Positions 9,717 through 17,066 of a DNA stretch of 64,000 bases are shown piece after piece. Below the pieces are notes generated by a model. The model searched no databases, was not told the origin of the DNA, and saw only the letters and a program-made list of their open reading frames with translations. Every line of letters begins with the position of its first letter. Positions within the stretch are counted from its first letter, which is position 1. Made by a program: the position numbers and the translations under genes. The DNA comes from Stenotrophomonas sp. 610A2 (GTDB taxonomy: Bacteria; Pseudomonadota; Gammaproteobacteria; Xanthomonadales; Xanthomonadaceae): the NCBI RefSeq assembly GCF_030549615.1, contig NZ_CP130832.1, forward strand, positions 1,922,001 through 1,986,000, in the 5' to 3' direction.

Positions 9717-11887
9717 AGCGCGAAGCTCACCGACACGCGAGCCTGCCGCGGTGCGCCCGGGAACAGGTAGTAATCGCCCATGCTGCTGCCGGTATCACGC
9801 CAGTAGAAGCGGTTGAACACATTGTCCACTGACAGGTTCCAGCTTACGGCGTGACCTTGCAGCTGGTGCTTGAAACGCAGCCCGGCGTCGAACACGTTGT
9901 AGCTCGGTGCACGTACCGCACCATCAGCGCGCGCGGTATTGGCCGAGGCGTAACGCCAGCCACCGGTCAGGTCCAGCCCTTCAACGAAGGGCAGTGCATA
10001 GCTCAGGTGCACGCTGGTGCGCAGCTTGGGTACGTTGACCAGCTGATGGCCTTCGTAGTCCGGCGTGCCGGTGTCGCGCGCACGTGCCTGCAATACGCTG
10101 GCACTGGCGGTGACCTGCAGTGCATCGGTGAGCTGGCCGTTGGCAGTCAGTTCCAGGCCGATGTGGGCCTGCTTGCCTTCCTCGACAAAGGTGTAGCCGA
10201 CATCGCTGTCGTCGGGCTTTGCGTACTGGTAGGGCTGGGTGGTGCGGAACAATGCTGCGCCCAGTGTCAGCTGCTCGCTGCTGGCGTACTTCACGCCGAC
10301 TTCGAGCTGGCGCGACTGCACTGCCGGCAGGAAGGTATCGGCGTTGGCGGTCCAGAACGGTGCTTCCTGGCCGAGCGAGATGCCTTCGACATAGCTGGCG
10401 TAGGCATTGATGCTATCGCTGGCCTTCCACATCACCGCGGTCTGCGGCAGGAAGCGCGACAGGCGACTGCGACGTTGCGGGTTGCCGCGCTTGTCGTAGG
10501 CGCGTTCGTCCAGGCGCACGTAGCGGCCGCCGGCCAGCCATTGCCAGTCTTCATTGAGCTGGATGCGGTCCAGTGCGAAGACGGCGGTCTGGCGGCTGTC
10601 CAGGCGACGTACGGATGCGCCGGGCGTCAGTGGTGAGGGCTCGAATACTGGCAGCTGCTTGTCGTGGATGTTGACGGTGCCGACGTATTCGTTGACGTTG
10701 CGGCGCTTGTCCACGGTGCGACGGAACTGGTCGGCACCGATGATCAGTTGATGACCGATGCTGCCGGTGTTGAAGCTGCCGCGCAGTTCTGCGCGCAGCT
10801 CCTGGTTGCGACGGGTGTCGTCCGGGCTGCGGTAATCGTAGATGTCGTAATCGCCGTTGGGGGCGAAGTAATTGCCGGGCACGCTGCCATCTGCACACTC
10901 GGCGGCGTAGTAGCAGCCGTAGGCGAAGGCGACGTTGTCGTCGATCACCGTGCGGCTGTGGCTGACCGCCAGCCGTGACTGCCAGTTCGCATTGAAGTCG
11001 TAGGTATGCAATGCGGTGATGTTGGTGCTGGCAATGCCTACCGGCTGCTGCCACGGCTGGTAGCCGAGCAGCTGCTCGCGGTCCACGCCGGTGGGTAATT
11101 TGCTCGCGCCCAGCAGCTGATAGCCGGAGGCCGAGCGCTGCGCACTGGTCTGGTAGTTGGCATCCACTTCGAGCTTGCCGCGCTCGCCGATCAGCCAGTC
11201 GGTTGCAAGCGAGTAGAAGTTGCGGCGGCCATCGGCATGTTCGATGTAGGAACTGCTGTCGTCCCATGCTGCGTTGAAGCGCAGGCCGATGCGCGGGGTC
11301 AGCCAGTGGCCGACGTCAATGGCGGCATAGCGCGAGCCTTCGTTGTCGGTGCCGAGGGTGACGTTGCGCACTTCGGCCGGACGCTTGCCGACGTAGTTGA
11401 TGATGCCGCCGGGCGCCATCACGCCGGCTGCCAGGCCAGCTTCGCCCTTCAGTACTTCCACCGATTGCAGGTTCTCCAGCGCCAGGCGCTGTTCGCCGGC
11501 AATCGACATGCCGTTGAAGCGGTAACCGGTGGCGGTATCCAGCGCGAAGCCGCGGATGGCCACGTTCTGGTAATAGCCGACCGGGGCGTAGGCGTCGCCC
11601 AGCGAGGCGTCATTGCTGGCCAGTTCGGACAGCGAGCGGACCTGCTGGTGGTCGAGGAAGTCGCGGTCCAGCACGTTCATCGATGCCGGCGTGCTTTTCC
11701 AGTCGCCACTGCCAAAGCTGTTGGCGCGGGAGTTGTCCGCATCCGGCTGGCGGGCCTGCACGCGCACGGCGGCCAGTTCGGTCGGGGAGTGTTCGGCAGC
11801 CGTATCGAGGCCGGTGTCGCTGGCGTACAGCGGCAGGGCGGTGCTCAGGGCGAGAGACAACAGCGTGGGGCGCAGGCAGCGGTTCAT
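9713..11887 (-). CDS. TonB-dependent outer-membrane receptor under a TPP riboswitch
   Basis: A 724-residue outer-membrane receptor: signal peptide (about residues 1-22, ending PLYA), a plug domain (about 55-170, with VEVLKGEAGLAAGVMAPGGIINYV) and a C-terminal beta-barrel ending in aromatic-rich strands (QARVSVSFAL). By sequence it looks like the siderophore-receptor subfamily. However, its 5' leader carries a TPP aptamer and the next gene is pnuC, so uptake of thiamine or a thiamine derivative is more likely. Such riboswitch-linked receptors have been proposed as thiamine transporters in other gammaproteobacteria and Bacteroidetes. The chromosomal exbB/exbD at the start of the window could power it. 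Confidence 0.88.
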   Translation of the reverse strand: MNRCLRPTLLSLALSTALPLYASDTGLDTAAEHSPTELAAVRVQARQPDADNSRANSFGSGDWKSTPASMNVLDRDFLDHQQVRSLSELASNDASLGDAYAPVGYYQNVAIRGFALDTATGYRFNGMSIAGEQRLALENLQSVEVLKGEAGLAAGVMAPGGIINYVGKRPAEVRNVTLGTDNEGSRYAAIDVGHWLTPRIGLRFNAAWDDSSSYIEHADGRRNFYSLATDWLIGERGKLEVDANYQTSAQRSASGYQLLGASKLPTGVDREQLLGYQPWQQPVGIASTNITALHTYDFNANWQSRLAVSHSRTVIDDNVAFAYGCYYAAECADGSVPGNYFAPNGDYDIYDYRSPDDTRRNQELRAELRGSFNTGSIGHQLIIGADQFRRTVDKRRNVNEYVGTVNIHDKQLPVFEPSPLTPGASVRRLDSRQTAVFALDRIQLNEDWQWLAGGRYVRLDERAYDKRGNPQRRSRLSRFLPQTAVMWKASDSINAYASYVEGISLGQEAPFWTANADTFLPAVQSRQLEVGVKYASSEQLTLGAALFRTTQPYQYAKPDDSDVGYTFVEEGKQAHIGLELTANGQLTDALQVTASASVLQARARDTGTPDYEGHQLVNVPKLRTSVHLSYALPFVEGLDLTGGWRYASANTARADGAVRAPSYNVFDAGLRFKHQLQGHAVSWNLSVDNVFNRFYWRDTGSSMGDYYLFPGAPRQARVSVSFAL

Positions 11888-11967
11888 TCGATTCGTCTTC
11901 AGGCAACAAGGGAGACGAAGCGAAGGCGCGCAAGCGCAGCGCCAATGACGGCGCTAGGGCTGCTGCT

Positions 11968-12047
11968 CAAAGCTCCCTACGCCGGTGCAAACCGGATCAG
12001 GTTCCAAGGGACTCTCTCAGCCTGGCAAATCCAGGCACCCCCGCTTC
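11968..12047 (-). promoter_or_regulatory. TPP (thiamine pyrophosphate) riboswitch aptamer
   Basis: Read on the minus strand the region contains the THI-box landmarks in order: GGGGTGCC, GCTGAGAG, then CCTGATCCGG and CGGCGTAGGGA. Flanking AAGC and GCTT can close the P1 stem. It lies in the leader of the TonB receptor gene, about 80 nt before its ATG. A following hairpin AGCGCC / GGCGCT (11937-11954) has no T-run, so control may act on translation rather than termination (inference). Confidence 0.95.
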
Positions 12048-12065
12048 AGGGCGCCATTTCACTAC

Positions 12066-12085
12066 AAATGCGAACGATTTGCGAG
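12066..12085 (-). promoter_or_regulatory. Possible Fur-type operator upstream of the TPP riboswitch
   Basis: The imperfect palindrome TGCGAACGATTTGCG (12069-12083) resembles Fur boxes of pseudomonads and xanthomonads. It sits between the stop of the phosphotransferase gene and the riboswitch, where the promoter must lie. The match to the canonical E. coli Fur consensus is only moderate, so this is a candidate only. Confidence 0.4.
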
Positions 12086-12095
12086 TCGGGCCGCT

Positions 12096-13232
12096 TCAGG
12101 CGGCTGCGTGCAGGGCCTGCAGCAGGGCATGGCCGGGCGCGCTGGCGAACCATTCGGGGTGGCCAAGCATGAACGGCTGCCAAGCGACATCGGCATTGGC
12201 GGAAGAGCCGGTGACACCTTCGAAATACTCGACTTCGGACAGTGCAAAGTCGAAATGCACCATCGGCAGCAGGTCGGCCAGCAGGTGTACGCGCTCGGCC
12301 GACAAGGGCAGTACCTCGCGGTAACCGTCGAGCAAGGCCAATGCGATATCGATGCGTACCGCCTCGGCGCCGCGCTCCAGTTCCAGCCATGCGATGGCGT
12401 TGCGTTCGATGGCCGTCGCCAGATCGAACAGCGCGCTGGTAGGGGAGGCCAGGCCAAAATCGAGCACGGCGCTGACCTGCATCGCGTTCTCGCCATGCCC
12501 CCACAGCAGGTTGGAGACATGCCAATCGTTGTGCGCCCACAGCGGAGGTTCGGCCTGCAGGCGCGCGGACAGTCCGCTATGCCAGGGCAGGACTTTGCGC
12601 TGCAGTTGTTGCTCCCAGGGAATGCGGGCCAGATAGCGGGCAAGCCCGGGGCGGTTGTGCAGGTCGGCCTTGAGCGCGGCGATCGGGTCCTCGGCGCGGA
12701 TCAGTTCATCGCGGGCGACCAGCAGATGGGTGCTGCGCTGGGGCGCGTGATAACCGGCCGAAGCGCGGTGCAGGGTGGCCAGCATGCGACCGGCAGCGCG
12801 CGCGCGTTCGACTTCGGTCAGCAGCGTCCACGACGGGGCGTCGCGGTACAGGTCCTGGCCTGCGGCCATCGCGTGCAGCTCGTAGGTCCAGTCGCCATGT
12901 TCGACGGCGGTTTCGCCCTGATGGTTGCGCAGGAGTTCGGCAACCGGAACCCCGGCTTTGGCGAGGTGGGTGATGAACCGGTGCTCTTCCTGCAGGCAGG
13001 CGGCTGTTCGAACCAGGCGATGATGCCGTTTGATGAAGACCTTGCCGTACGGGCCCGAGGCAATCGCGGCGGCCGACATCGGTCGCGGGCTATGCCAAAG
13101 CAGGGCGCTGCCGGCATCCAGCTGCGGGTAGTGATCACATAGCCAGGCCAGTTCAGCCGCATCGATGGCAGGCCAGTCAGCGGCCACTTCATCATTGTTG
13201 AGGCCTTGCACGCGGTGTGATTGCTGGGTCAT
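12096..13232 (-). CDS. APH/choline-kinase-family phosphotransferase, substrate unknown
   Basis: A 378-residue protein of the aminoglycoside phosphotransferase/choline kinase fold. The catalytic HNDWHVSNLLW and the metal-binding VLDFGLA are both present (about residues 250 and 275), and an N-terminal Lys in YGKVFIKRHHR is a candidate ATP-binding residue. I chose the ATG at 13232 (MTQQSHRV) because in-frame codons further upstream run towards repeat DNA. The gene lies directly upstream of, and codirectional with, the thiamine uptake genes, which raises the possibility of a thiamine or related small-molecule kinase (inference). Resistance or another metabolite kinase is equally open. Confidence 0.75.
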   Translation of the reverse strand: MTQQSHRVQGLNNDEVAADWPAIDAAELAWLCDHYPQLDAGSALLWHSPRPMSAAAIASGPYGKVFIKRHHRLVRTAACLQEEHRFITHLAKAGVPVAELLRNHQGETAVEHGDWTYELHAMAAGQDLYRDAPSWTLLTEVERARAAGRMLATLHRASAGYHAPQRSTHLLVARDELIRAEDPIAALKADLHNRPGLARYLARIPWEQQLQRKVLPWHSGLSARLQAEPPLWAHNDWHVSNLLWGHGENAMQVSAVLDFGLASPTSALFDLATAIERNAIAWLELERGAEAVRIDIALALLDGYREVLPLSAERVHLLADLLPMVHFDFALSEVEYFEGVTGSSANADVAWQPFMLGHPEWFASAPGHALLQALHAAA

Positions 13233-13311
13233 CGGAACAGGCTGGAGCAGGTGATGCGGCGGAGGCGCGATGGTACGCCAGCCCCGCCCAAGCTGCAGGC
13301 AGCACACACAT

Positions 13312-13564
13312 GTAGTGCCGAGCCATGCTCGGCAAGGGCTTTACCAGCGTAAAGCTCCCCTCACCCCAACCCCTCTCCCGCAAGCGGGAGAGGGGCTAAA
13401 ACCGTAGTGCCGAGCCATGCTCGGCAGGGGCCTTACCAGCGTAACGCTGTCCTCTCCCCAAGCCCTCTCCCGCAAGCGGGAGAGGGGCTGAAACTGTAGT
13501 GCCGAGCCATGCTCGGCAAGGGGCCTTCCCGGTAACGCCCCAGCCGAGCATGGCTCGGCTCTAC
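13312..13564. repeat. Composite SMAG (GTAG) repeat array
   Basis: Three direct copies begin GTAGTGCCGAGCCATGCTCG (13312, 13404, 13497), and a fourth inverted copy ends CTAC (13561-13564). Between the direct copies lies a second hairpin CCCTCTCCCGCAAGCGGGAG (twice), giving a longer unit of about 92 bp. No coding capacity is seen from 13233 to 13667. GTAG-ended palindromes are the SMAG family of Stenotrophomonas. Confidence 0.85.
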
Positions 13565-13667
13565 AGGGATTGCAGAGCCGACGCAGACAGCCATCCAGCC
13601 TATGTGAAAGGAATTGTTAAAAAGCGCTGGCGCGCCCCTGCCGAAGTCTGTATGATTCGCCCACACC

Positions 13668-13743
<76 letters not shown>

Positions 13744-13753
13744 AATCGGAAAG

Positions 13754-13775
13754 GGCCCCCGCAGCGGGGTCTTTT
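13754..13775 (+). terminator. Weak hairpin with T-run between tRNA-Gly and tRNA-Cys
   Basis: GGCCCC / GGGGTC (one G-U pair) with a CGCA loop, then CTTTT. It may cause partial termination before tRNA-Cys. Confidence 0.5.
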
Positions 13776-13815
13776 CATGTCGAGGCGGTGTAGTGCTTCG
13801 GCGGTGCAATGGTTT

Positions 13816-13889
13816 GGCCTGGTAGCAGAGTGGTTATGCAGCGGATTGCAAATCCGCGTACGCCGGTTCGATTCCGACCCAGGCCTCCA
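13816..13889 (+). tRNA. tRNA-Cys (GCA)
   Basis: A 74-nt cloverleaf with encoded CCA. Acceptor GGCCTGG pairs with CCAGGCC, and the anticodon loop in CGGATTGCAAATCCG gives GCA. It corresponds to cysT of the enteric pgsA-glyW-cysT-leuZ cluster. Confidence 0.97.
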
Positions 13890-13903
13890 AGTAGTAAGCA
13901 GAA

Positions 13904-13933
13904 AGCCCTGAGAAATCAGGGCTTTTTTGTTTT
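13904..13933 (+). terminator. Intrinsic terminator after tRNA-Cys
   Basis: A perfect stem AGCCCTGA / TCAGGGCT with a GAAA tetraloop, followed by a long T-rich tract. Confidence 0.9.
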
Positions 13934-14025
13934 GTGTGATTTCTCATAGGCCCGCGTATGTCGAGTGCGTGTGCGCGACTTCATACGCGCCGGGGAGGCG
14001 TGTAAGTGGCAGGCGTGGCCTGCTG

Positions 14026-15225
14026 TCAGTTTTCTGTACGTGCGCGGATCTCATCCTCGAGATGGGCGAAGGCGCGCCACTCGATTGTCTGCAGCCGCGT
14101 GCGATCTGCTTGTGGCAACGTGCCGCTTAACAGTGCTGCGCCAAAGTCGCTCAATACCGCTTCGCCGGTAGCCGGATTCCACAGGATGTTGTGGGCATAC
14201 AGATCGCCATGCAGCACGCCCTGCGCATGCAGGTGGGTGAGTGCTGAGTGGATGCAGCCAAGCAGGCGTTCGGCAATGGCAGGCGTAAAGCGCGTGTCTG
14301 CTGCATAGACATCGCGTGTGCAGCTGGCAAGGCTGGGCGGGCCGGCCAGGTTGACGTAGATCGGCGGAAGCAGGGGCATTGCCACTGCCAAGCGACCTTC
14401 GGGGTGGCCTTCAACCACCGCCAGCGGTGCAAGCAGGTTCGGGTGGCCGCTGGCGGCCAGACCTGCTGCGAGCTCCGACTGCGGCGTGCCATCGCTGGTA
14501 AATGCCGCCTTGAATACTTTGACGGCGATCGCTTCGCCGCTGTGCTTGAGCGTGGCGCGATGAATGTGGCCGCTGGCGCCTTCACCCAGCAGCTCACCGA
14601 TGTCGAGCTCGTCGTAGTGGATGGCATGGCGATGCGCATTCGCCAGCGCAGCATGTTCGGCTGCGGCGGTCAGCGGATTGCCGGCCAGCGCCGGCCACGC
14701 CACATTCGGCAGCGCGAGCAATGTTGTTGGAACTTTCTCCAAATGATTGCTGGCAACCCGCAGCAGTTCCAGCGTCTTGCAGTCGCTCAGGTCGGGCAGG
14801 GCAGTGAGCTGGTTGCAGGAAAGCATCAGCTTCTGCAGCCGTGGCCGCTGGCCAAGTGCTGCCGGCAGTTCGCGAAGCTGGTTGTCGGTGAGGATCAGCC
14901 AGCGCAGCCGTGCTGGCAAGCTGCGCTCGGAAACATTGGCGATCGCGCAGGCCTTGAAGCCGATCATCTCCAACTGCCCGCAGTCGCCAAGCGCGGCCGG
15001 TAACTGCGTAAATGGGTTGTTGGAGCAGAACAGGATGCGCAGCTTGTGCAGCCGAAGAAGGTCATCCGGTAGCGAGTTGAGTTGGTTGCCGGACAGATCC
15101 AGCACTTCCAATGTATCGGCCAGGGCGAACAGCGCCTGCGGGAATTCGGTCAGGCCCAGATTGACCAGGCGAACAGTCTGGGCGCCGTTGAGCGCGCCGT
15201 TTTCGAGATCTTCAAGGGTATGCAT
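14026..15225 (-). CDS. Leucine-rich-repeat protein with C-terminal eukaryote-like kinase domain
   Basis: A 399-residue cytosolic protein; no signal peptide or membrane helix is seen. Residues ~15-200 are bacterial-type leucine-rich repeats (LEVLDLSGNQLNSLP, LRWLILTDNQLRELP, LQKLMLSCNQLTALP). Residues ~215-399 form a compact kinase: glycine loop GEGASGHIHRA, Lys in AVKVFK, catalytic loop HGDLYAHNILW and SDFGAA. The chain ends only ~35 residues after DFG, so most of a normal C-lobe is missing. The ATG at 15225 is chosen because the longer frame upstream runs through palindromic repeats. A -10-like TACACT sits 14 bp before it. Similar LRR-kinase proteins occur in pseudomonads; substrates are unknown to me. 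Confidence 0.82.
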   Translation of the reverse strand: MHTLEDLENGALNGAQTVRLVNLGLTEFPQALFALADTLEVLDLSGNQLNSLPDDLLRLHKLRILFCSNNPFTQLPAALGDCGQLEMIGFKACAIANVSERSLPARLRWLILTDNQLRELPAALGQRPRLQKLMLSCNQLTALPDLSDCKTLELLRVASNHLEKVPTTLLALPNVAWPALAGNPLTAAAEHAALANAHRHAIHYDELDIGELLGEGASGHIHRATLKHSGEAIAVKVFKAAFTSDGTPQSELAAGLAASGHPNLLAPLAVVEGHPEGRLAVAMPLLPPIYVNLAGPPSLASCTRDVYAADTRFTPAIAERLLGCIHSALTHLHAQGVLHGDLYAHNILWNPATGEAVLSDFGAALLSGTLPQADRTRLQTIEWRAFAHLEDEIRARTEN

Positions 15226-15265
15226 GCCGTGCGAGTGTACCGGCACCACCCGCGCACAAGGCACT

Positions 15266-15465
15266 TGTGGGAGCGGCGCAAGCCGCGAAGCCGGCAGTTC
15301 ATCAGCACAAGGCTTTTGTAGGAGCGGCGTCAGCCGCGAAGCCGGTAGATCATCAGCACAAGGCTTTTGTAGGAGCGGCGTCAGCCGCGAAGCCGGTAGA
15401 TCATCAGATGGCATGGACGCCAATGGCTCAAGCACTGTCAGCTTCGCGGCTGACACCGCTCCTAC
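15266..15465. repeat. GTAGGAGCGGC palindromes, tandem with 51-bp period
   Basis: Units GTAGGAGCGGCGTCAGCCGC at 15318 and 15369 are copies within a 51-bp direct repeat. A diverged unit (GTGGGAGCGGC) lies at 15266, and an inverted one ends CTAC at 15465. They fill the 300 bp between the LRR-kinase start and the end of ccoG; no gene is supported there. Confidence 0.85.
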
Positions 15466-15524
15466 AGACAAGCCAGGCTTTCGTCTGGAGGCTCGTGCCA
15501 GCTGATCCCACAGGTTGCGTCCGG

Positions 15525-16604
15525 CTAGATGCTTGCAGCGGTGAATGCAGCCAGCACGACGCACAGCAGCGTGATGCCGGCGAACGCCAGCGGCTTGATC
15601 CGCAATCCAGATGGGGCGGCATCGCCATCACTGGCCGGGCGGGCGCGATGGATCAGGTCCAACGGGTAGTGGCTCGTGGCCATGGCATCGTCGCAGGCGT
15701 CCATGCAGTTGCCGCAAGCAATACAACTGATCGAGCTGCCGTTGCGGATATCCAGTCCGATCGGGCAGGCCGAGACGCAGGCGCCGCAGTCGATGCAGTC
15801 TCCCAGATGGACTGGGCTGAAGTTGGGCATGGCCCCGGCGATCGCTGGGTGGGCGGCGCGGAATACGTAGTCGGCGGCCGTGGTTGCGTCGAGCAGGCCG
15901 CGCGATCGATGCAGCACGCTGGCGTTGTCGCGATCACGGGGGCCGCGCGGCTCGCCGCGGGGCGCGTTGTATTGAATGCAGGGCGTGCGTGCATCGGCGA
16001 TCAGGCCCTGTACGCGGCTATAGGGGCAGAGATAGCTGCAGACCTGTTCGTGCAGGTAGACCACGTTTGCCCAGGTAGCCAGGCCGTAGAAGCTGATCCA
16101 GAAGCATTCCCAGCCGCTGAGCGAGAACGTGAGTGCCCCGTGCACAAGTTTGTCGATAGGGCTGAAGTAGCCAACAAAGCTGATGCCGGTCCACAGCGCG
16201 ATCAGCGCCCAGAGCGCATGCCGCAGCGGCGCTCCCAGCGGCTTTGCCGGGCAGCGGAAATCGGTGAGGCGGGTCAGCCTGCGGAACAGGCGGGTCAGTA
16301 CCGTCTGCGGGCAGGCGTAAGTGCACCACAGGCGCCCATGCAGGCTGGTGACCAGACAGAGCAGGGCCAGCGCAGCGATCGCAAGCCATAACAGTGGTAG
16401 TGACTGCTCCGGTTGCATCGCGATGCCGGCGATCTGGAACTGGCGGGCATCGATGTCAAACAACAGCCACGGTGTGCCGCCCCAGTGCAGCCACGGCAGT
16501 CCGTAGAACGCGGCCAGCATTGCCGTGGTGGTGAGCTGGCGCAGGGTATCGCGCTTGCGGACGGTGCCAACGCTGGCTTCGCCGATGCTGCGCACGGGCC
16601 TCAT
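15525..16604 (-). CDS. ccoG: CcoG/FixG-type membrane ferredoxin, cytochrome cbb3 oxidase assembly
   Basis: A 359-residue membrane protein. N-terminal helices include the CTYACPQTV and CSYLCPYSRVQG motifs, then two 4Fe-4S clusters in a soluble part (CIDCGACVSACPIGLD and CIACGNCMDACDDAM, about residues 245-300) and a final C-terminal helix. CcoG proteins take part in copper reduction and assembly of cbb3-type oxidases. The start at 16604 is fixed by a perfect AGGAGG just upstream and by a 4-bp overlap with the preceding gene's stop. The oxidase genes themselves are not in the window. An upstream FNR-type box fits microaerobic expression. Confidence 0.88.
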   Translation of the reverse strand: MRPVRSIGEASVGTVRKRDTLRQLTTTAMLAAFYGLPWLHWGGTPWLLFDIDARQFQIAGIAMQPEQSLPLLWLAIAALALLCLVTSLHGRLWCTYACPQTVLTRLFRRLTRLTDFRCPAKPLGAPLRHALWALIALWTGISFVGYFSPIDKLVHGALTFSLSGWECFWISFYGLATWANVVYLHEQVCSYLCPYSRVQGLIADARTPCIQYNAPRGEPRGPRDRDNASVLHRSRGLLDATTAADYVFRAAHPAIAGAMPNFSPVHLGDCIDCGACVSACPIGLDIRNGSSISCIACGNCMDACDDAMATSHYPLDLIHRARPASDGDAAPSGLRIKPLAFAGITLLCVVLAAFTAASI

Positions 16605-16885
16605 TCGAAGGATTCCTCCTGTTCGCGTGCAGGGCGCATCAGCAGGGCGGTTACCGTGCAGGCGCACAAGGTACCGGCCCAGAACATGAAGAAGCCTAGC
16701 GAGTAGCCCAGCTCACGGCTGATGGCATGCTGCGGGAAGCTGATCTGCTGCAGCTCCAGCGGGTCGATGAACGCGAAGCAAGCCGCCGACATCACTGCCG
16801 CGGCAAAGAAACTGGGCCACACCACGGCGCCCAGGCGTTGGATCATCGGTAGCGAGAGGCTGCTGGAGTCGGCTGGAGCGGTCAT
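16601..16885 (-). CDS. Small membrane protein upstream of ccoG
   Basis: A 94-residue protein with two predicted membrane helices (about residues 19-41 and 61-84) and short polar ends. I do not recognise the family. It overlaps ccoG by 4 bp and is the first gene after the FNR-type box at 17001, so it is probably made under low oxygen together with CcoG (inference). In size it resembles accessory subunits of membrane oxidases, but no specific motif supports that. Confidence 0.65.
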   Translation of the reverse strand: MTAPADSSSLSLPMIQRLGAVVWPSFFAAAVMSAACFAFIDPLELQQISFPQHAISRELGYSLGFFMFWAGTLCACTVTALLMRPAREQEESFE

Positions 16886-16972
16886 TGAGGATTCCCGGGG
16901 ACCTCGTTGCGAAGGAATAGAATCGAGCCCTGCAGCGCTGCGTTCCGGCAGTAGCTGATGACCCAGTGTGCG

Positions 16973-16978
16973 AGGCTA
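16973..16978 (-). promoter_or_regulatory. Candidate -10 for the ccoG operon
   Basis: On the minus strand the hexamer reads TAGCCT (TAnnnT). Its first base lies 29.5 bp from the centre of the FNR-type palindrome at 17001, which puts the start site near 16966 with the box at -41.5, the class II activator position. Confidence 0.5.
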
Positions 16979-17000
16979 GGGGCTGAGCAGGCGGCCGTCT

Positions 17001-17014
17001 TTGATCCTGATCAA
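17001..17014. promoter_or_regulatory. FNR/Anr-type box, perfect palindrome, divergent promoters
   Basis: TTGATCCTGATCAA matches the FNR consensus TTGAT-N4-ATCAA in all ten positions. It lies between two divergent genes, the small membrane protein/ccoG pair and the truncated haemoglobin, with a TAnnnT hexamer at the expected distance on each side (16973-16978 minus, 17036-17041 plus). Confidence 0.8.
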
Positions 17015-17035
17015 GCAGGCCATGGCTGGGCGTAG

Positions 17036-17041
17036 TAGGTT
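17036..17041 (+). promoter_or_regulatory. Candidate -10 for the truncated haemoglobin gene
   Basis: TAGGTT (TAnnnT) begins 28.5 bp after the centre of the FNR-type box and predicts a start site near 17048. The transcript would begin just before the AGGAGG ribosome-binding site and the GTG start at 17067. Confidence 0.45.
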
Positions 17042-17066
17042 CTGGTTAGCTGACAGGAGGTGGGTT

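Noticed and set aside
15226..15564. A 113-codon N-terminal extension of the LRR kinase
   Set aside because: It translates GTAGGAGCGGC palindromes into repeated LPASRLTPLLQKPCA strings and has no family support.
17001..17066. A longer truncated haemoglobin starting at TTG 17001
   Set aside because: The TTG is the first half-site of the FNR box; the GTG at 17067 has a strong AGGAGG upstream.
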